Shown: positions 20,902-30,722 of the stretch, in pieces
Numbering within the stretch: the first letter of the stretch is position 1
Layout of the letters: each line of letters starts with the position of its first letter
From: an uncultured Lachnospiraceae bacterium
GTDB lineage: Bacteria; Bacillota; Clostridia; Lachnospirales; Lachnospiraceae
Reading direction: 5' to 3'
Assembly (NCBI GenBank): GCA_946629175.1
Contig: CAMOXN010000002.1
Span: 1 to 43,722 of the forward strand
Length of the DNA: 43,722 nt
Translations under genes and position numbers: made by a program
The notes under the pieces: model-generated
Database searches by the model: none
What the model saw: only the letters and a program-made list of their open reading frames with translations
What the model was told of the DNA's origin: nothing

Positions 20902-22044
20902 TCAGCGGTCGCCGTCGCCTTCGAGCTGTTCGAGCATTCCTTTTTTGAAAGCGGCAAAACAGCCCTTGTCGAGCGCGTCCCTGATCTTTGTCATGAGATT
21001 ATTGTAAAAATAGAGATTATGCATGACGCACATCCGAAGTCCCAGTGTCTCCTGCGAGCGGACAAGATGCCTTACGTAGGCGCGGGAATAGCCGCCCCTG
21101 CACACGGGGCATCCGCATCCCTCCTCGATGGGACGATCGTCCAGCGCGTACCGCGCGTTCCTGATCCGCACCGTCCCGTAATTGGTATAGAGATTTCCGT
21201 GCCTTCCGTTCCTGCTCGGATAGACGCAGTCAAAAAAGTCGACGCCTCTCTCCACCGCCTCCAGGATATTCTGCGGCGTCCCGACTCCCATAAGGTAAGT
21301 GGGCTTATTCCTCGGAAGATGAGGGACGACCGCATCGAGGATCTCATACATCTCCTCGTGGGTCTCTCCGACTGCGAGCCCGCCGACGGCGTAGCCGTCC
21401 AGATCCATTTCCGAGATCTGTTCGGCGTGGCTGATCCGGATGTCGGGATAGACGGCGCCCTGGTTGATCCCGAAGAGCAGCTGATCCTTATTGATCGTCT
21501 CGGGAAGGCTGTTCAGGCGCTTCATCTCCTCTTTGCAGCGTGCCAGCCATCTGGTCGTCCTTGCGACGGACTGCTCGACATAGTCCCGCTCAGCATGGCT
21601 CGGCGGGCATTCGTCGAATGCCATTGCGATCGTGGAAGCAAGGTGGGACTGGATCCTCATGCTCTCCTCGGGTCCCATAAAGATCCTCGCGCCGTCGATA
21701 TGGGAGTGGAAAGTAACGCCTTCCTCTTTGATCTTTCGAAGGTCGGCCAGGGAGAAGACCTGGAATCCGCCGGAGTCCGTCAGGATCGGCCTTTCCCAGC
21801 GCATGAAAGAATGAAGGCCTCCGAGTTTGAACACCGTCTCGTCTCCGGGCCTTACATGCAGATGATAAGTATTGCAGAGCGCGATCTGCGTGCCGATCTC
21901 CATCAGATCGGCGGAGGAGAGGCCTCCCTTGATCGCGGCGGCAGTTGCCACATTCATAAAAACAGGGGTCTCGACGGAGCCGTGCACGGTCTCGAACCGT
22001 GCCCTTTTCGCGAGACCCTCCTCTTTCAAAATAGTATAGTTCAT
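20902..22044 (-). CDS. tgt: tRNA-guanine transglycosylase (queuine tRNA-ribosyltransferase)
   Basis: LTDSGGFQVFSLADLRKIKEEGVTF; YAVGGLAVGE; DCVYPSRNGRHGNLYT; zinc site CGCPVC...H. Confidence 0.97.
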   Translation of the reverse strand: MNYTILKEEGLAKRARFETVHGSVETPVFMNVATAAAIKGGLSSADLMEIGTQIALCNTYHLHVRPGDETVFKLGGLHSFMRWERPILTDSGGFQVFSLADLRKIKEEGVTFHSHIDGARIFMGPEESMRIQSHLASTIAMAFDECPPSHAERDYVEQSVARTTRWLARCKEEMKRLNSLPETINKDQLLFGINQGAVYPDIRISHAEQISEMDLDGYAVGGLAVGETHEEMYEILDAVVPHLPRNKPTYLMGVGTPQNILEAVERGVDFFDCVYPSRNGRHGNLYTNYGTVRIRNARYALDDRPIEEGCGCPVCRGGYSRAYVRHLVRSQETLGLRMCVMHNLYFYNNLMTKIRDALDKGCFAAFKKGMLEQLEGDGDR

Positions 22045-22046
22045 GT

Positions 22047-23177
22047 TCAGATCTGTTCACCCAGAAGTTTATGGAAAATTATGCAGTTAGGTTTGTCCAC
22101 CTTGATCTCTTTGCCGTGCATGATGAGCAGGCCCTTCTTGAGGTCTACATTGAAGAAAGTCATTGTATTCGACTCGTGGTTGAGCGATACCAGATGCCTG
22201 TTGTCAGGGAACAGCGCGGCGTCCTTGGGGTATTCTCCGCTGATCGGGAGGCAGAGCACCTTGGACAGGTGGCCGTTGTCGGGGTCCACTTCAAAGATCA
22301 CGACCGAGTTGTCGCCTGCGTTGGAGCTCACAAGGTATTTGAAATCCGAGGAGAAATTCAGCGCGCTGGCCGCGGAGCCTGTCGCGTGGTAGTCATTGAG
22401 CGTAGACACTGTCTGTATCTTCTCAAAGTCGGGATTTCCGTCGATGTCGTGGTAAAAATAGACATCGATGATATTCTTGAGCTCATGGACGACATACAGA
22501 AAATGACCGTCCTTGGAGATCTTCAAATGCCTCGGAGCTGATTCCAGCTCGGAGTGAAGGATCCCGCATTGCTTGATGTGGCCGTTCTTTCTGTTGAGCG
22601 TATAGACGTTGACATGGTCCATTCCCAGATCGGCAGCAAGAAGGAACCTGTTGTCTCTGGTCATCTTGACGCACTGCACGTGAGGGCGGAAATTGCGTTC
22701 CGCGATGCTCCCGAGCCCCTTGAGGTAGAGCTCGTCGCAGATCTCTCCGACCGATCCGTCCTCGTTAAGACGCAGGACCGTGATCTTTCCGTCGTGGTAG
22801 CCGGCGACAAAGAGGAACTCGTCCTCATAATCCGTGGAGAGGTAGGAGCCTCTCATGCCGTTGATCGAAGCCAGATTTAATTGCTGCAGGTCGCCGCCCT
22901 TGACGATCTTATAGGATTCGATTCCGAAATCCGTAATGGAGTAAAGGAATTTCCTGTTGTGTGAGATCGTCACATAGGATGAGTTGGAGATCTCGATCTG
23001 CTTCTTCTGATAAAGATAGCCGTTCTCCATATCCACATCATAAACGCGGATACCATACTTCTCCCCTTTTCCCCTGGTATAGGAAGATACATAGGCGACG
23101 AACTTCGCGCCTTTTTCATACTCATAGCCGGTCTTGCGGGCAGCGGGGGATTTCATGATTTCAGATTCCTGTGCCAT
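22047..23177 (-). CDS. Lactonase-family (YbhE/6-phosphogluconolactonase-like) seven-bladed beta-propeller protein
   Basis: Repeated propeller-like blades (VYTLNRKNGHIKQCG, FVAGYHDGKITVLRLNEDGSV, PRHLKISKDGHFLYVVHEL, LFPDNRHLVSLNHESNTMTFF). tgt starts 2 nt after the stop. Confidence 0.8.
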   Translation of the reverse strand: MAQESEIMKSPAARKTGYEYEKGAKFVAYVSSYTRGKGEKYGIRVYDVDMENGYLYQKKQIEISNSSYVTISHNRKFLYSITDFGIESYKIVKGGDLQQLNLASINGMRGSYLSTDYEDEFLFVAGYHDGKITVLRLNEDGSVGEICDELYLKGLGSIAERNFRPHVQCVKMTRDNRFLLAADLGMDHVNVYTLNRKNGHIKQCGILHSELESAPRHLKISKDGHFLYVVHELKNIIDVYFYHDIDGNPDFEKIQTVSTLNDYHATGSAASALNFSSDFKYLVSSNAGDNSVVIFEVDPDNGHLSKVLCLPISGEYPKDAALFPDNRHLVSLNHESNTMTFFNVDLKKGLLIMHGKEIKVDKPNCIIFHKLLGEQI

Positions 23178-23260
23178 AACTACCTCCATTTCGGAGTGCG
23201 CCGGTCGCGGGAAGATACAGGGCCCGCGCGCGCGTGTTGAACAGTGCCGATATTAAATTC

Positions 23261-23289
23261 AGAATACCATAAACGCGGTCAAATGTTAA
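23261..23289 (-). promoter_or_regulatory. Promoter upstream of the lactonase-tgt pair
   Basis: Minus strand: -35 TTAACA, 17-nt spacer, -10 TATTCT. Confidence 0.45.
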
Positions 23290-23339
23290 GGTCCGCATTC
23301 CTGCTTTTAAGAACAGCTTTCAGGGCTGCCGGGGTCGGA

Positions 23340-25544
23340 TCACTCCTCGGGTGCCTTCACCGGCTCCTTCGGTATAAATGTCCTGTTGTCGCGTCCCGGC
23401 ATGAGAGCCTTCGCTTCCTTCACCGCCTCCTCACAGAACCTGAGCTGCGAGTTTATGAGTTCCTTTCCTCTCCTGTCCACACGGTCGTAGGTGCCGTCCG
23501 CCCGCATGATGTGGGCCTTGACCGTATCTTCCAGTTCGAGCTGAAGGATGTGGAGCGCCTTCTTCCTGATCCCGGCGTCCTCGAGCGGGAACAGTATCTC
23601 GACGCGGCGGTCCAGGTTCCTGGGCATCCAGTCCGCGCTGGCCGCGTAGATCTCCGCGGATCCGCCGTTCTCAAAATAGTAGATCCTGCTGTGTTCCAGG
23701 AAGTTCCCGACGATCGACCGGACGGTGATATTTTCGCTGACGCCGGGTATGCCGGGCCTCAGGCAGCAGATGCCGCGCACGATCAGCTCGATCTTTACGC
23801 CGGCGCAGCTCGCGGTGTAGAGCGCTTCCATAATGTCGGGATCGCAGAGGGAATTCATCTTGGCGATGATATGCGCGGATTCACCGTTCTGCGCGTGCCT
23901 CTGTTCCCTTCCGATCAGGTGCAGGAACCTGTTCTTGAGCCAGAGCGGCGCGAGACTGAGCTTATTCCAGAAACGGGGCTCAGAGTAACCGGAGATCATG
24001 TTGAAGACCGCCGTGGCATCCTCGCCGATCGGATCGCTGCAGGTCATAAGGCCGACGTCTGTATAGAGCTTGGCCGTGGAGTCGTTGTAGTTTCCGGTGC
24101 CCAGATGCACATATCTGCGGATGCCGTCTTCTTCCCTGCGGACGACAAGCGTGATCTTGCTGTGCGTCTTGAGGTTCTGCAGTCCGTAGATGACGTGGCA
24201 TCCCGCTTTCTCGAGCTGGCTGGCCCAGACGATATTGTTCTCTTCGTCGAAACGGGCCTTGAGCTCCACGAGCACGGTCACCTGTTTCCCGTTCTCAGCC
24301 GCCCTGGCGAGGGCCGCTATGATCGGAGAATTGCCGCTGACGCGGTAAAGCGTCTGTTTGATCGCGAGCACGTCGGGATCCGCGGCTGCGGACGCCACAA
24401 ATTTCACGACCGGGTCAAATGTCTGGTAAGGATGATGCATAAAGACGTCGCCCTTCCGGATCTGCTCGAACACGTCGCACCCCGAAGGGAACTCCGGTAC
24501 GGGCTGCGGCTTCGCGTAACGGTGCTCGCGCAGATTGTCAAATCCGTCTATGCCGTACGCCTTCATGAGATAAGTCAGATCCAGCGGTCCGTCGAGCTCG
24601 AAAATGAAGTCTTCTGTCAGGGAGAGCTCTTTTAAGAGGAGCGCACGGAGCTGCTCATCGACGCCCTTCTCCACCTCAAGGCGGATTGCGTCGCCTCTCT
24701 GGCGCTTTTTGAGCTGCTTCTTGATCTCTTTTAACAGGTCTTCCGTCTGGTCCTCGGATATGTCAAAATCAGCGCTCCGGAGCACCCTGTAGGGGCAGGC
24801 GCACTTGACTTCATAGTTGACAAAGAGAAGGGGGAGGAACCTGCGGATCACGTCCTCGAGGAGCACAAGTCTCTTGGGCGTCCCCTCTGTGCCGGGAAGG
24901 ATCATTATCCTCGGAAGCACGCCGGGCACCTGGACTGTCGCGAATTCGTATTTCTCCTTGGGAGCTTTGCCTTCCTTCTTGGGCTTTTTGCGGGGAGCAA
25001 GGATCCCCGGAGTGGAGGACTCTTTCCTCGTCAAAAGAGCGCCGATATTGAGGCTCTTGTTCGCGATGAGAGGAAAAGGCCTGGAGCTGTCGACCGCCAT
25101 AGGGGTCAGGACAGGGAATACGGTCGTGCTGAAGTATTCCTCGATGAACCTGAGCTCTCCTTTCGAGAGCTGATCGAGGTCGCGCACCATGATAAGGCCC
25201 TGTTCTTCCAGATCGGGTATGATCTGCCTGTTCAGGGTCCAGTACTGCTGCTGCATGAAGGTGTGGCAGCCGGAAAGGACAGCGCTCAGCTGGCCGGTCG
25301 CCGTGAACCCGGCGAAATCCTTCTTTTTATAGCCTGCCTGCACCATATCCTGGAGCGACGCGACCCTCACCTGGAAGAATTCGTCCAGGTTGGAAGCGGT
25401 GATGCTGAGGAATTTGAGCCTCTCAAACAGGGGATTCTCCTTGTTCCTCGCTTCGCTGAGGCACCTCCTGTCGAACTCGATCCAGCTCAGCTCCCTGTTG
25501 ATATAATACTGCGGATTTTTAAGATCAATGCTCTCTGCTGCCAT
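23340..25544 (-). CDS. ppk1: Polyphosphate kinase 1
   Basis: YINRELSWIEFDRRCLSEARNKENPLFERLKFLSITASNLDEFFQVRV; LTPMAVDSSRPFP; HHPYQTFDPVVKFV; THSKITLVVRRE; HLGTGNYND; SADWMPRNLDRRVE. Confidence 0.97.
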   Translation of the reverse strand: MAAESIDLKNPQYYINRELSWIEFDRRCLSEARNKENPLFERLKFLSITASNLDEFFQVRVASLQDMVQAGYKKKDFAGFTATGQLSAVLSGCHTFMQQQYWTLNRQIIPDLEEQGLIMVRDLDQLSKGELRFIEEYFSTTVFPVLTPMAVDSSRPFPLIANKSLNIGALLTRKESSTPGILAPRKKPKKEGKAPKEKYEFATVQVPGVLPRIMILPGTEGTPKRLVLLEDVIRRFLPLLFVNYEVKCACPYRVLRSADFDISEDQTEDLLKEIKKQLKKRQRGDAIRLEVEKGVDEQLRALLLKELSLTEDFIFELDGPLDLTYLMKAYGIDGFDNLREHRYAKPQPVPEFPSGCDVFEQIRKGDVFMHHPYQTFDPVVKFVASAAADPDVLAIKQTLYRVSGNSPIIAALARAAENGKQVTVLVELKARFDEENNIVWASQLEKAGCHVIYGLQNLKTHSKITLVVRREEDGIRRYVHLGTGNYNDSTAKLYTDVGLMTCSDPIGEDATAVFNMISGYSEPRFWNKLSLAPLWLKNRFLHLIGREQRHAQNGESAHIIAKMNSLCDPDIMEALYTASCAGVKIELIVRGICCLRPGIPGVSENITVRSIVGNFLEHSRIYYFENGGSAEIYAASADWMPRNLDRRVEILFPLEDAGIRKKALHILQLELEDTVKAHIMRADGTYDRVDRRGKELINSQLRFCEEAVKEAKALMPGRDNRTFIPKEPVKAPEE

Positions 25545-25572
25545 GATGGTCTCCTTCCCTGTTAAAACCCGG

Positions 25573-27144
25573 TCAGATCTCGCGCTGCCTGATCACGGGA
25601 CGCACGCTGAAGATCTCCTCGAAGAAATCCGCCCGTCTGCCGAAAAGGCCTTTCTCGAGCGTGATATCCTTCTTGGCGCTCACCGTGATCATAAGCTGGC
25701 CCTCCCTTAGGCGTATGCGGACGTCCGTAAATTTCTTTTTGTGGGACCGGTCAAGGCCGTTGGCCAGCCGGAGGATCGCCGTGAGCTTTGTGACGATCAT
25801 GTAATCCTTCTGCGAAAGGCTGCTGTCCGCTCCGTCTTCTTCATAGTAAATGAAATCGCTGTGGTTGAAGCGCACGACATTGGCTATGATCTCGCGTTCC
25901 CTCGCGGAAAGGCCGATGATCTCGGTGGATTTGATGATGTTGTAGGAGCATTCCGAAAGGTTCTGCATGCTGATATATTTGCCGCAGTCGTGCAGGATCG
26001 CGCAGAGCCGTACCAGGAGCCGTTCCCTGTCTCCCATTCCGTGGATCCTCTTCATGCTGTCAAAGATCTGCAGCGCGATCAGGCTCAGCGTCTTCGACCG
26101 CTCTTCACTTCCCTTATACCGCTTGGAGGTCTCAACAGCGCAGGTGAGGATATCCTGCTCAAAATCGTGCGCGGGACTGATGTATTTCTTTTCCACGGCA
26201 TAATCGTAGACCATGCCGTCGCAGAGCGTCACGCCCGGAAGCCAGATCAGGTCCGCCTTCATCGTCTTCGCGACGCACCTCGTGATGATAGAGGAGATCT
26301 CGAGGAGCGGTATGTTCTCGTCGGAAACGCCCAATTTGGAGGAGATGTCCGTCACGCTGTAATCCCGAAGGCCCTCGATGAACGCGTTCAGCGACGCCGC
26401 GTCGATGAACTCCGCCTGGCCCATGCTGCCCTGCGTCACAGTGCCGGCCGCCTTGAAGTTGTTCCCGAGGCGCGCGGCTTCAGAGAGATAGTCGTCGATC
26501 ACGACGATCCGGCTGATATCGCGGTCCTTGAGATAGAGCTTTTTGAACACGTTCAGCTGCGTGTTCACGATCTCTTCGATCAGGGACGCGTTCCGCACGG
26601 AACTGGCTCCGATCCTGTCGAGCTGTTCCCTGATCCTTAAGACTCCGGACCACAGGTTCTGCGTCACGCTCAGCTTATCTTTCTCAAAGAGAGAGACCTG
26701 AAGGCTCCCGCCGCCGATATCAACGATCGCCGTGGGCTTTTCCAGAAAGCGCGTGAAGGCGTCCCCCTTAAAGGCGAGGGATTTATAATCCATAAAGCGC
26801 TGTTCCGTGTTCTCCAGGATCTCGATGTGAATGCCGGTCTCAAGCTCTATCTGAGAGAGGACCATGGAGGAATTCATCATCTCCCGGAAAGCACTGGTAC
26901 CGTAGGCCCTGTAGGATTCCACCCCGTAGTTCTTCATGATCTTCATGGATTCGGACAATATCCGTTTGAGTTCCGCGAGACGGGATCTGGAGATCTTGCC
27001 TGTATGGTAAGTGTCGGTACCGATATCCATCATGTGGCGGATGCAGTCGATCTGCCTGATCCCGCTTTTTCTGGATAGTTCGAAGATCTTCATTTCGTAG
27101 ACATAACTGCCCACGTCGATCGCGCCGAAAAGATGCACAGCCAT
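25573..27144 (-). CDS. Ppx/GppA phosphatase family protein with C-terminal HD domain (exopolyphosphatase-like)
   Basis: FGAIDVGSYVYEMKIFEL, AYGTSAFREMMNS, AIVDIGGGSLQVSLF (ASKHA fold) plus LCAILHDCGKYIS (HD). Directly upstream of ppk1. Confidence 0.92.
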   Translation of the reverse strand: MAVHLFGAIDVGSYVYEMKIFELSRKSGIRQIDCIRHMMDIGTDTYHTGKISRSRLAELKRILSESMKIMKNYGVESYRAYGTSAFREMMNSSMVLSQIELETGIHIEILENTEQRFMDYKSLAFKGDAFTRFLEKPTAIVDIGGGSLQVSLFEKDKLSVTQNLWSGVLRIREQLDRIGASSVRNASLIEEIVNTQLNVFKKLYLKDRDISRIVVIDDYLSEAARLGNNFKAAGTVTQGSMGQAEFIDAASLNAFIEGLRDYSVTDISSKLGVSDENIPLLEISSIITRCVAKTMKADLIWLPGVTLCDGMVYDYAVEKKYISPAHDFEQDILTCAVETSKRYKGSEERSKTLSLIALQIFDSMKRIHGMGDRERLLVRLCAILHDCGKYISMQNLSECSYNIIKSTEIIGLSAREREIIANVVRFNHSDFIYYEEDGADSSLSQKDYMIVTKLTAILRLANGLDRSHKKKFTDVRIRLREGQLMITVSAKKDITLEKGLFGRRADFFEEIFSVRPVIRQREI

Positions 27145-27190
27145 GATTTGATTACCCCTTATTGATGACAATACGAAAGATAAATGAAAT

Positions 27191-27216
27191 GACGGGCCCT
27201 TAATTAAAGGCCCGTC
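27191..27216 (-). terminator. Candidate terminator after prfA (or palindrome at the ppx promoter)
   Basis: GACGGGCC/GGCCCGTC 8-bp perfect stem followed on the minus strand by ATTTCATTT. Confidence 0.5.
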
Positions 27217-27218
27217 TT

Positions 27219-27224
27219 ATTATA
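27219..27224 (-). promoter_or_regulatory. Extended -10 element (TGTTATAAT) upstream of ppx-ppk1
   Basis: Perfect TATAAT preceded by TGn on the minus strand; the -35 region is weak. Confidence 0.45.
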
Positions 27225-27267
27225 ACAGTTTTGCGCGTCTACATCCATCCAAACTTAAGAGCGTTCT

Positions 27268-28341
27268 TTAACTCTCCATCCTGGCGAGCCTGGCTGCCTG
27301 GTCCGCCGCGGTCAGGCTGTCGAGGATCTCGTCGAGATCGCCGTTCATGACGGCGTCGATCTTATAGAGCGTGAGTTTGATCCTGTGATCCGTCACGCGC
27401 CCCTGCGGGAAATTGTAAGTCCGGATCTTTTCCGAGCGGTCTCCCGTTCCGACCTGGCTCCTTCTCAGGTCAGCCTCCTCGTCATGGCGCTTCTGCATCT
27501 CGAGGTCATAAAGCTTGGCGCGAAGGAGCGCCCAGGCCTTGGCCTTGTTCTGCAGCTGCGACTTCTCCGTCTGGCTGTAGATCACGATCCCCGTGGGATA
27601 GTGAGTGAGCCGCACTGCGGAATCCGTTGTGTTGACGCACTGGCCGCCGTTCCCGGAAGCGCGCATGACGTCGATCCTGACATCCTTGTCGGGTATATCG
27701 ATGACGATGTCGTCGTCCACCTCGGGGATCACGGCTACCGTGACCGTCGAAGTGTGGATGCGGCCGCCCGATTCCGTCGCCGGAACGCGCTGCACCCTGT
27801 GGACGCCGCTCTCATATTTCATCCTGGAGTAAGCGCCTGTCCCACGGATCATAAAGCTCACAGATTTCATTCCGCCGATCCCGATCTCCTCAAAATCGAG
27901 GATCTCCGTCTTCCACCCGCGGTTCTCCGCGTAATGGACATACATCCTGTAGACTTCCGCCGCGAACAGGGCGGCTTCATCCCCGCCCGCGCCTGCCCTG
28001 ATCTCCACGATGACGTTCTTGTCGTCGTTGGGATCTTTGGGGAGCAGCAGTATTTTGATCTTCTCTTCAAGTTCGCCTATCCTGCTCCTGGCAGTGGCAA
28101 GCTCTTCCTTGGCGAGCTCCCTCATCTCTTCGTCGCTCTCCTCGTCAAGGAGCAGCAGGGATTCCTCCTCGGCAGTCTTGCACTCCCTGTATTCCCTGTA
28201 AGCGGTCACGATTGGCGTAAGATCGCTCTGCTCTTTCATGAGCTTTCTGAACCTCGACTGATCGGAGGCTATACCGGGACTTGCCAGTTCCCTCTCTATT
28301 TCTTCATAGTGCATTATTACACTGTCAAGTTTATCAAACAT
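27268..28341 (-). CDS. prfA: Peptide chain release factor 1
   Basis: [78 protein letters not shown] (GGQ); PAT tripeptide of RF1. Confidence 0.97.
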   Translation of the reverse strand: MFDKLDSVIMHYEEIERELASPGIASDQSRFRKLMKEQSDLTPIVTAYREYRECKTAEEESLLLLDEESDEEMRELAKEELATARSRIGELEEKIKILLLPKDPNDDKNVIVEIRAGAGGDEAALFAAEVYRMYVHYAENRGWKTEILDFEEIGIGGMKSVSFMIRGTGAYSRMKYESGVHRVQRVPATESGGRIHTSTVTVAVIPEVDDDIVIDIPDKDVRIDVMRASGNGGQCVNTTDSAVRLTHYPTGIVIYSQTEKSQLQNKAKAWALLRAKLYDLEMQKRHDEEADLRRSQVGTGDRSEKIRTYNFPQGRVTDHRIKLTLYKIDAVMNGDLDEILDSLTAADQAARLARMES

Positions 28342-28379
28342 AATGCTCTGTTACCTGTCTCATGACGGCCGGCTCCTTG

Positions 28380-29243
28380 TCACCGGTCCTGATGAATGCT
28401 CTTAATGCCGCAGACAATGCGGTCGTTCCCTCCGTAATCGCGGATCGTTCTCACCTCGTAGAAACCGGCGTTCCTCATAAGGGCGGACACCTCTTCCGCC
28501 TGATCGGATCCGATCTCCAGGAACAGCATGCCACCCGTCACCAGGAAGCTGACTGATCCCGGTATGATCTTTCTGTAAAAATACAGACCGTCCTCCCCTC
28601 CGTCCAGGGCAAGGCGCGGCTCATATACGCTGACCTCCGCAGCGAGGGACGGGATCACTTCGCTCCTGATATAGGGCGGGTTCGATACGATGAGATCGAA
28701 CCTCTCATCGCTGCCGACAGCATCGAACAGGTCTCCCTGCCGCCATGCCGTCCTTTCTAAGAGGCCCAGCCTCTCAGCATTGCGCGCAGCTATTTCGAGC
28801 GCTTTTCCGGACAGATCCGTCCCGACTCCGGTGGTGCCGTTCGAATAAGAAAGCAGGCTCAGCAGGATGCATCCGCTGCCGGTGCAGAGATCCAGTATCC
28901 GTTCTCCTCCGCAGAGATGCCTCATGATCTCTTCCGCCAGGTTCTCCGTATCCTGCTCCGGGATCAGGACGTCGCGGGTGACTTCGAAAGTAAGCCCCAT
29001 AAAATCGCGTTTCCCGGTAATGTAGCTCAAAGGCACTCTCTCGCGCCTCTGCGCGATCAGTTCCCTGTATGCGCCTTCTTCCTCCGCGCTGACGGGTCTC
29101 TCCTTATTAAGAAGCAGGGTCTGCAGCGTCGTACCGCAGACATGCTCCAGGAGGAATCTCGCGTCCAGCTTCGCTTCCCGCTCTTCGATCCCGGCATCGG
29201 CAAGGATCCGCGTTCCTTCCTCATACAGTTTTCCGTATTGCAT
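28380..29243 (-). CDS. prmC: Release factor glutamine methyltransferase
   Basis: YITGKRDFMGLTFEVTRDVLIPEQDTENL, ILDLCTGSGCILLSL, DLIVSNPPYI (NPPY motif). Confidence 0.96.
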   Translation of the reverse strand: MQYGKLYEEGTRILADAGIEEREAKLDARFLLEHVCGTTLQTLLLNKERPVSAEEEGAYRELIAQRRERVPLSYITGKRDFMGLTFEVTRDVLIPEQDTENLAEEIMRHLCGGERILDLCTGSGCILLSLLSYSNGTTGVGTDLSGKALEIAARNAERLGLLERTAWRQGDLFDAVGSDERFDLIVSNPPYIRSEVIPSLAAEVSVYEPRLALDGGEDGLYFYRKIIPGSVSFLVTGGMLFLEIGSDQAEEVSALMRNAGFYEVRTIRDYGGNDRIVCGIKSIHQDR

Positions 29244-29272
29244 CTGTGCCTCCTGACGGCAGTGCCTTCGCG

Positions 29273-30253
29273 TCACGCCTCCCCGGCTGCGGGCGCGCCC
29301 GCTCCGTTCTCACCTGTCCCGGTGCTCTCCGGCGAATACCTGAATTCTCTTTCCAGGTACGCCTGCCAGTCAAAAACAGCTTCCACGGAAGCGATGCCCA
29401 CTCTGATCATATCGTCATCCGGCTCTCTCGTCGTGATCAGCTGCATCCACAATCCCGGTCCCGAGATCAACCGGATCAGGGGATTGCTCGTCCTGCCTGC
29501 CAGCTGGATGATCTCATACGAGATGCCCGAGATCACGGGGATCAGTAGTATCCTAAGGACAATGCGCATGATATGGCTGTCCGTCCTGATGAAAAAGAAC
29601 AGTATGATACTGACCAGCATGACGAACATGGTGAAACTGCTCCCGCAGCGCTTATGTAGGCGGGTGCTTTTCCTGGCGTTCTCAACGGTCAGGGGAAGCC
29701 CGCTCTCAATGCAGTTGATGCACTTGTGCTCCGCGCCGTGATACTGGTAGAGCCTGCGTATATCCTTCATAGCGCTAATCGCCGTGATATAGCCGAGGAA
29801 TACCAGAATGCGGAGGATTCCCTCGAGCACGACCAGCAGATTGCCGTTCCCGAGCCTTGCGCTGAGGAAACTGGCAGTCCAGTAAGGGAGCAGGATAAAA
29901 AGGGAGACCGCGATGACGACCGAAAGGATGAGGATCAGTCCGGTGACGAGTTTTTCTCCCGCGGAGCCCGATTCCGTCTCTTCTTCCGGATCGTACATAT
30001 TCGCGGAATCATCCGTCACTTTGAGCCCCAGTGAAAGGGAGTCGATCAGCGCGAAAAAGCCGCGCACAACGGGGATCTTCCTGACAGGAGTGCCGGCAAG
30101 GACACCTTTGTACGTATCTTCTTTGAGCACGATGCTCCCGTCTTCTTTTCTGACAGCTACAGCGTACCGCTCGCCGTTCTTCATCATGACGCCTTCGAGG
30201 ACCGCCTGCCCGCCGATACCGCTGTAATGCTGTGAACACTCTTGTTTATTCAA
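29273..30253 (-). CDS. DUF1385 family (YqhQ-like) membrane protein
   Basis: YSGIGGQAVLEGVMMKNGERYAVAVRKEDGSI; QYHGAEHKCINCIESGLPLTVENARKSTRLHKRCGSSFTMFVML; several TM segments. Confidence 0.9.
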   Translation of the reverse strand: MNKQECSQHYSGIGGQAVLEGVMMKNGERYAVAVRKEDGSIVLKEDTYKGVLAGTPVRKIPVVRGFFALIDSLSLGLKVTDDSANMYDPEEETESGSAGEKLVTGLILILSVVIAVSLFILLPYWTASFLSARLGNGNLLVVLEGILRILVFLGYITAISAMKDIRRLYQYHGAEHKCINCIESGLPLTVENARKSTRLHKRCGSSFTMFVMLVSIILFFFIRTDSHIMRIVLRILLIPVISGISYEIIQLAGRTSNPLIRLISGPGLWMQLITTREPDDDMIRVGIASVEAVFDWQAYLEREFRYSPESTGTGENGAGAPAAGEA

Positions 30254-30314
30254 AATATCTCTCCTGATAAAGGCAGCGCGAAAACTGCCTTAAATAACTC
30301 TCTCTTAAAGTAAA

Positions 30315-30342
30315 AGACAAGGCAGATTGGTCCGCCTTGTCT
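30315..30342 (-). terminator. Rho-independent terminator downstream of rpmE
   Basis: AGACAAGGC/GCCTTGTCT 9-bp stem followed on the minus strand by TTTTAC. Confidence 0.75.
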
Positions 30343-30360
30343 CTCATCACCGCATTGATC

Positions 30361-30564
30361 TTACTTGGAATAGCCGTATTTCTTGTTGAACTTATCGATA
30401 CGTCCCTTAGCAGCGGCAGTCTTCTGTGTGCCTGTGTAGAAAGAATGGCACTTGGAGCAGACTTCAACGTGGATCTCAGGCTTTGTGGAACCTGTGACAA
30501 AAGTGTTGCCGCAGTTGCAGGTCACGGTCGCCTGATAATACTTGGGATGGATAGATTCCTTCAT
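30361..30564 (-). CDS. rpmE: 50S ribosomal protein L31 (zinc-ribbon, Cys-containing type)
   Basis: [48 protein letters not shown]; four Cys; AAGGAG Shine-Dalgarno. Confidence 0.97.
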   Translation of the reverse strand: MKESIHPKYYQATVTCNCGNTFVTGSTKPEIHVEVCSKCHSFYTGTQKTAAAKGRIDKFNKKYGYSK

Positions 30565-30722
30565 GATTTCCTCCTTACCTGGGCACCCGGGCGTAGAGCC
30601 GCAGGAGTAACGGTGCCCCGTATGATGTTTGCATGGTCTTTTGCTTCTATGCCTGTTCCTTATCCCAAGTGACCGCAGAACAGTAGCACTGAAAAAGCCA
30701 CCGGATTCAGAACAGCTTTATG

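Noticed and set aside
21019-22392. Plus-strand 457-aa ORF opposite tgt and the lactonase gene
   Set aside because: Spans two real minus-strand genes and their junction; no domain signature.
23244-24635. Plus-strand 463-aa ORF opposite ppk1
   Set aside because: Antisense to conserved PPK1 motifs; its start lies in the lactonase promoter region; no family resemblance.
28334-28363. True programmed +1 frameshift into prfA
   Set aside because: prfA has its own in-frame ATG giving the expected MFDKL start, and GUU-to-UUU slippage is unfavourable; translational coupling is the simpler reading, so frameshifting is kept only as a remote option.
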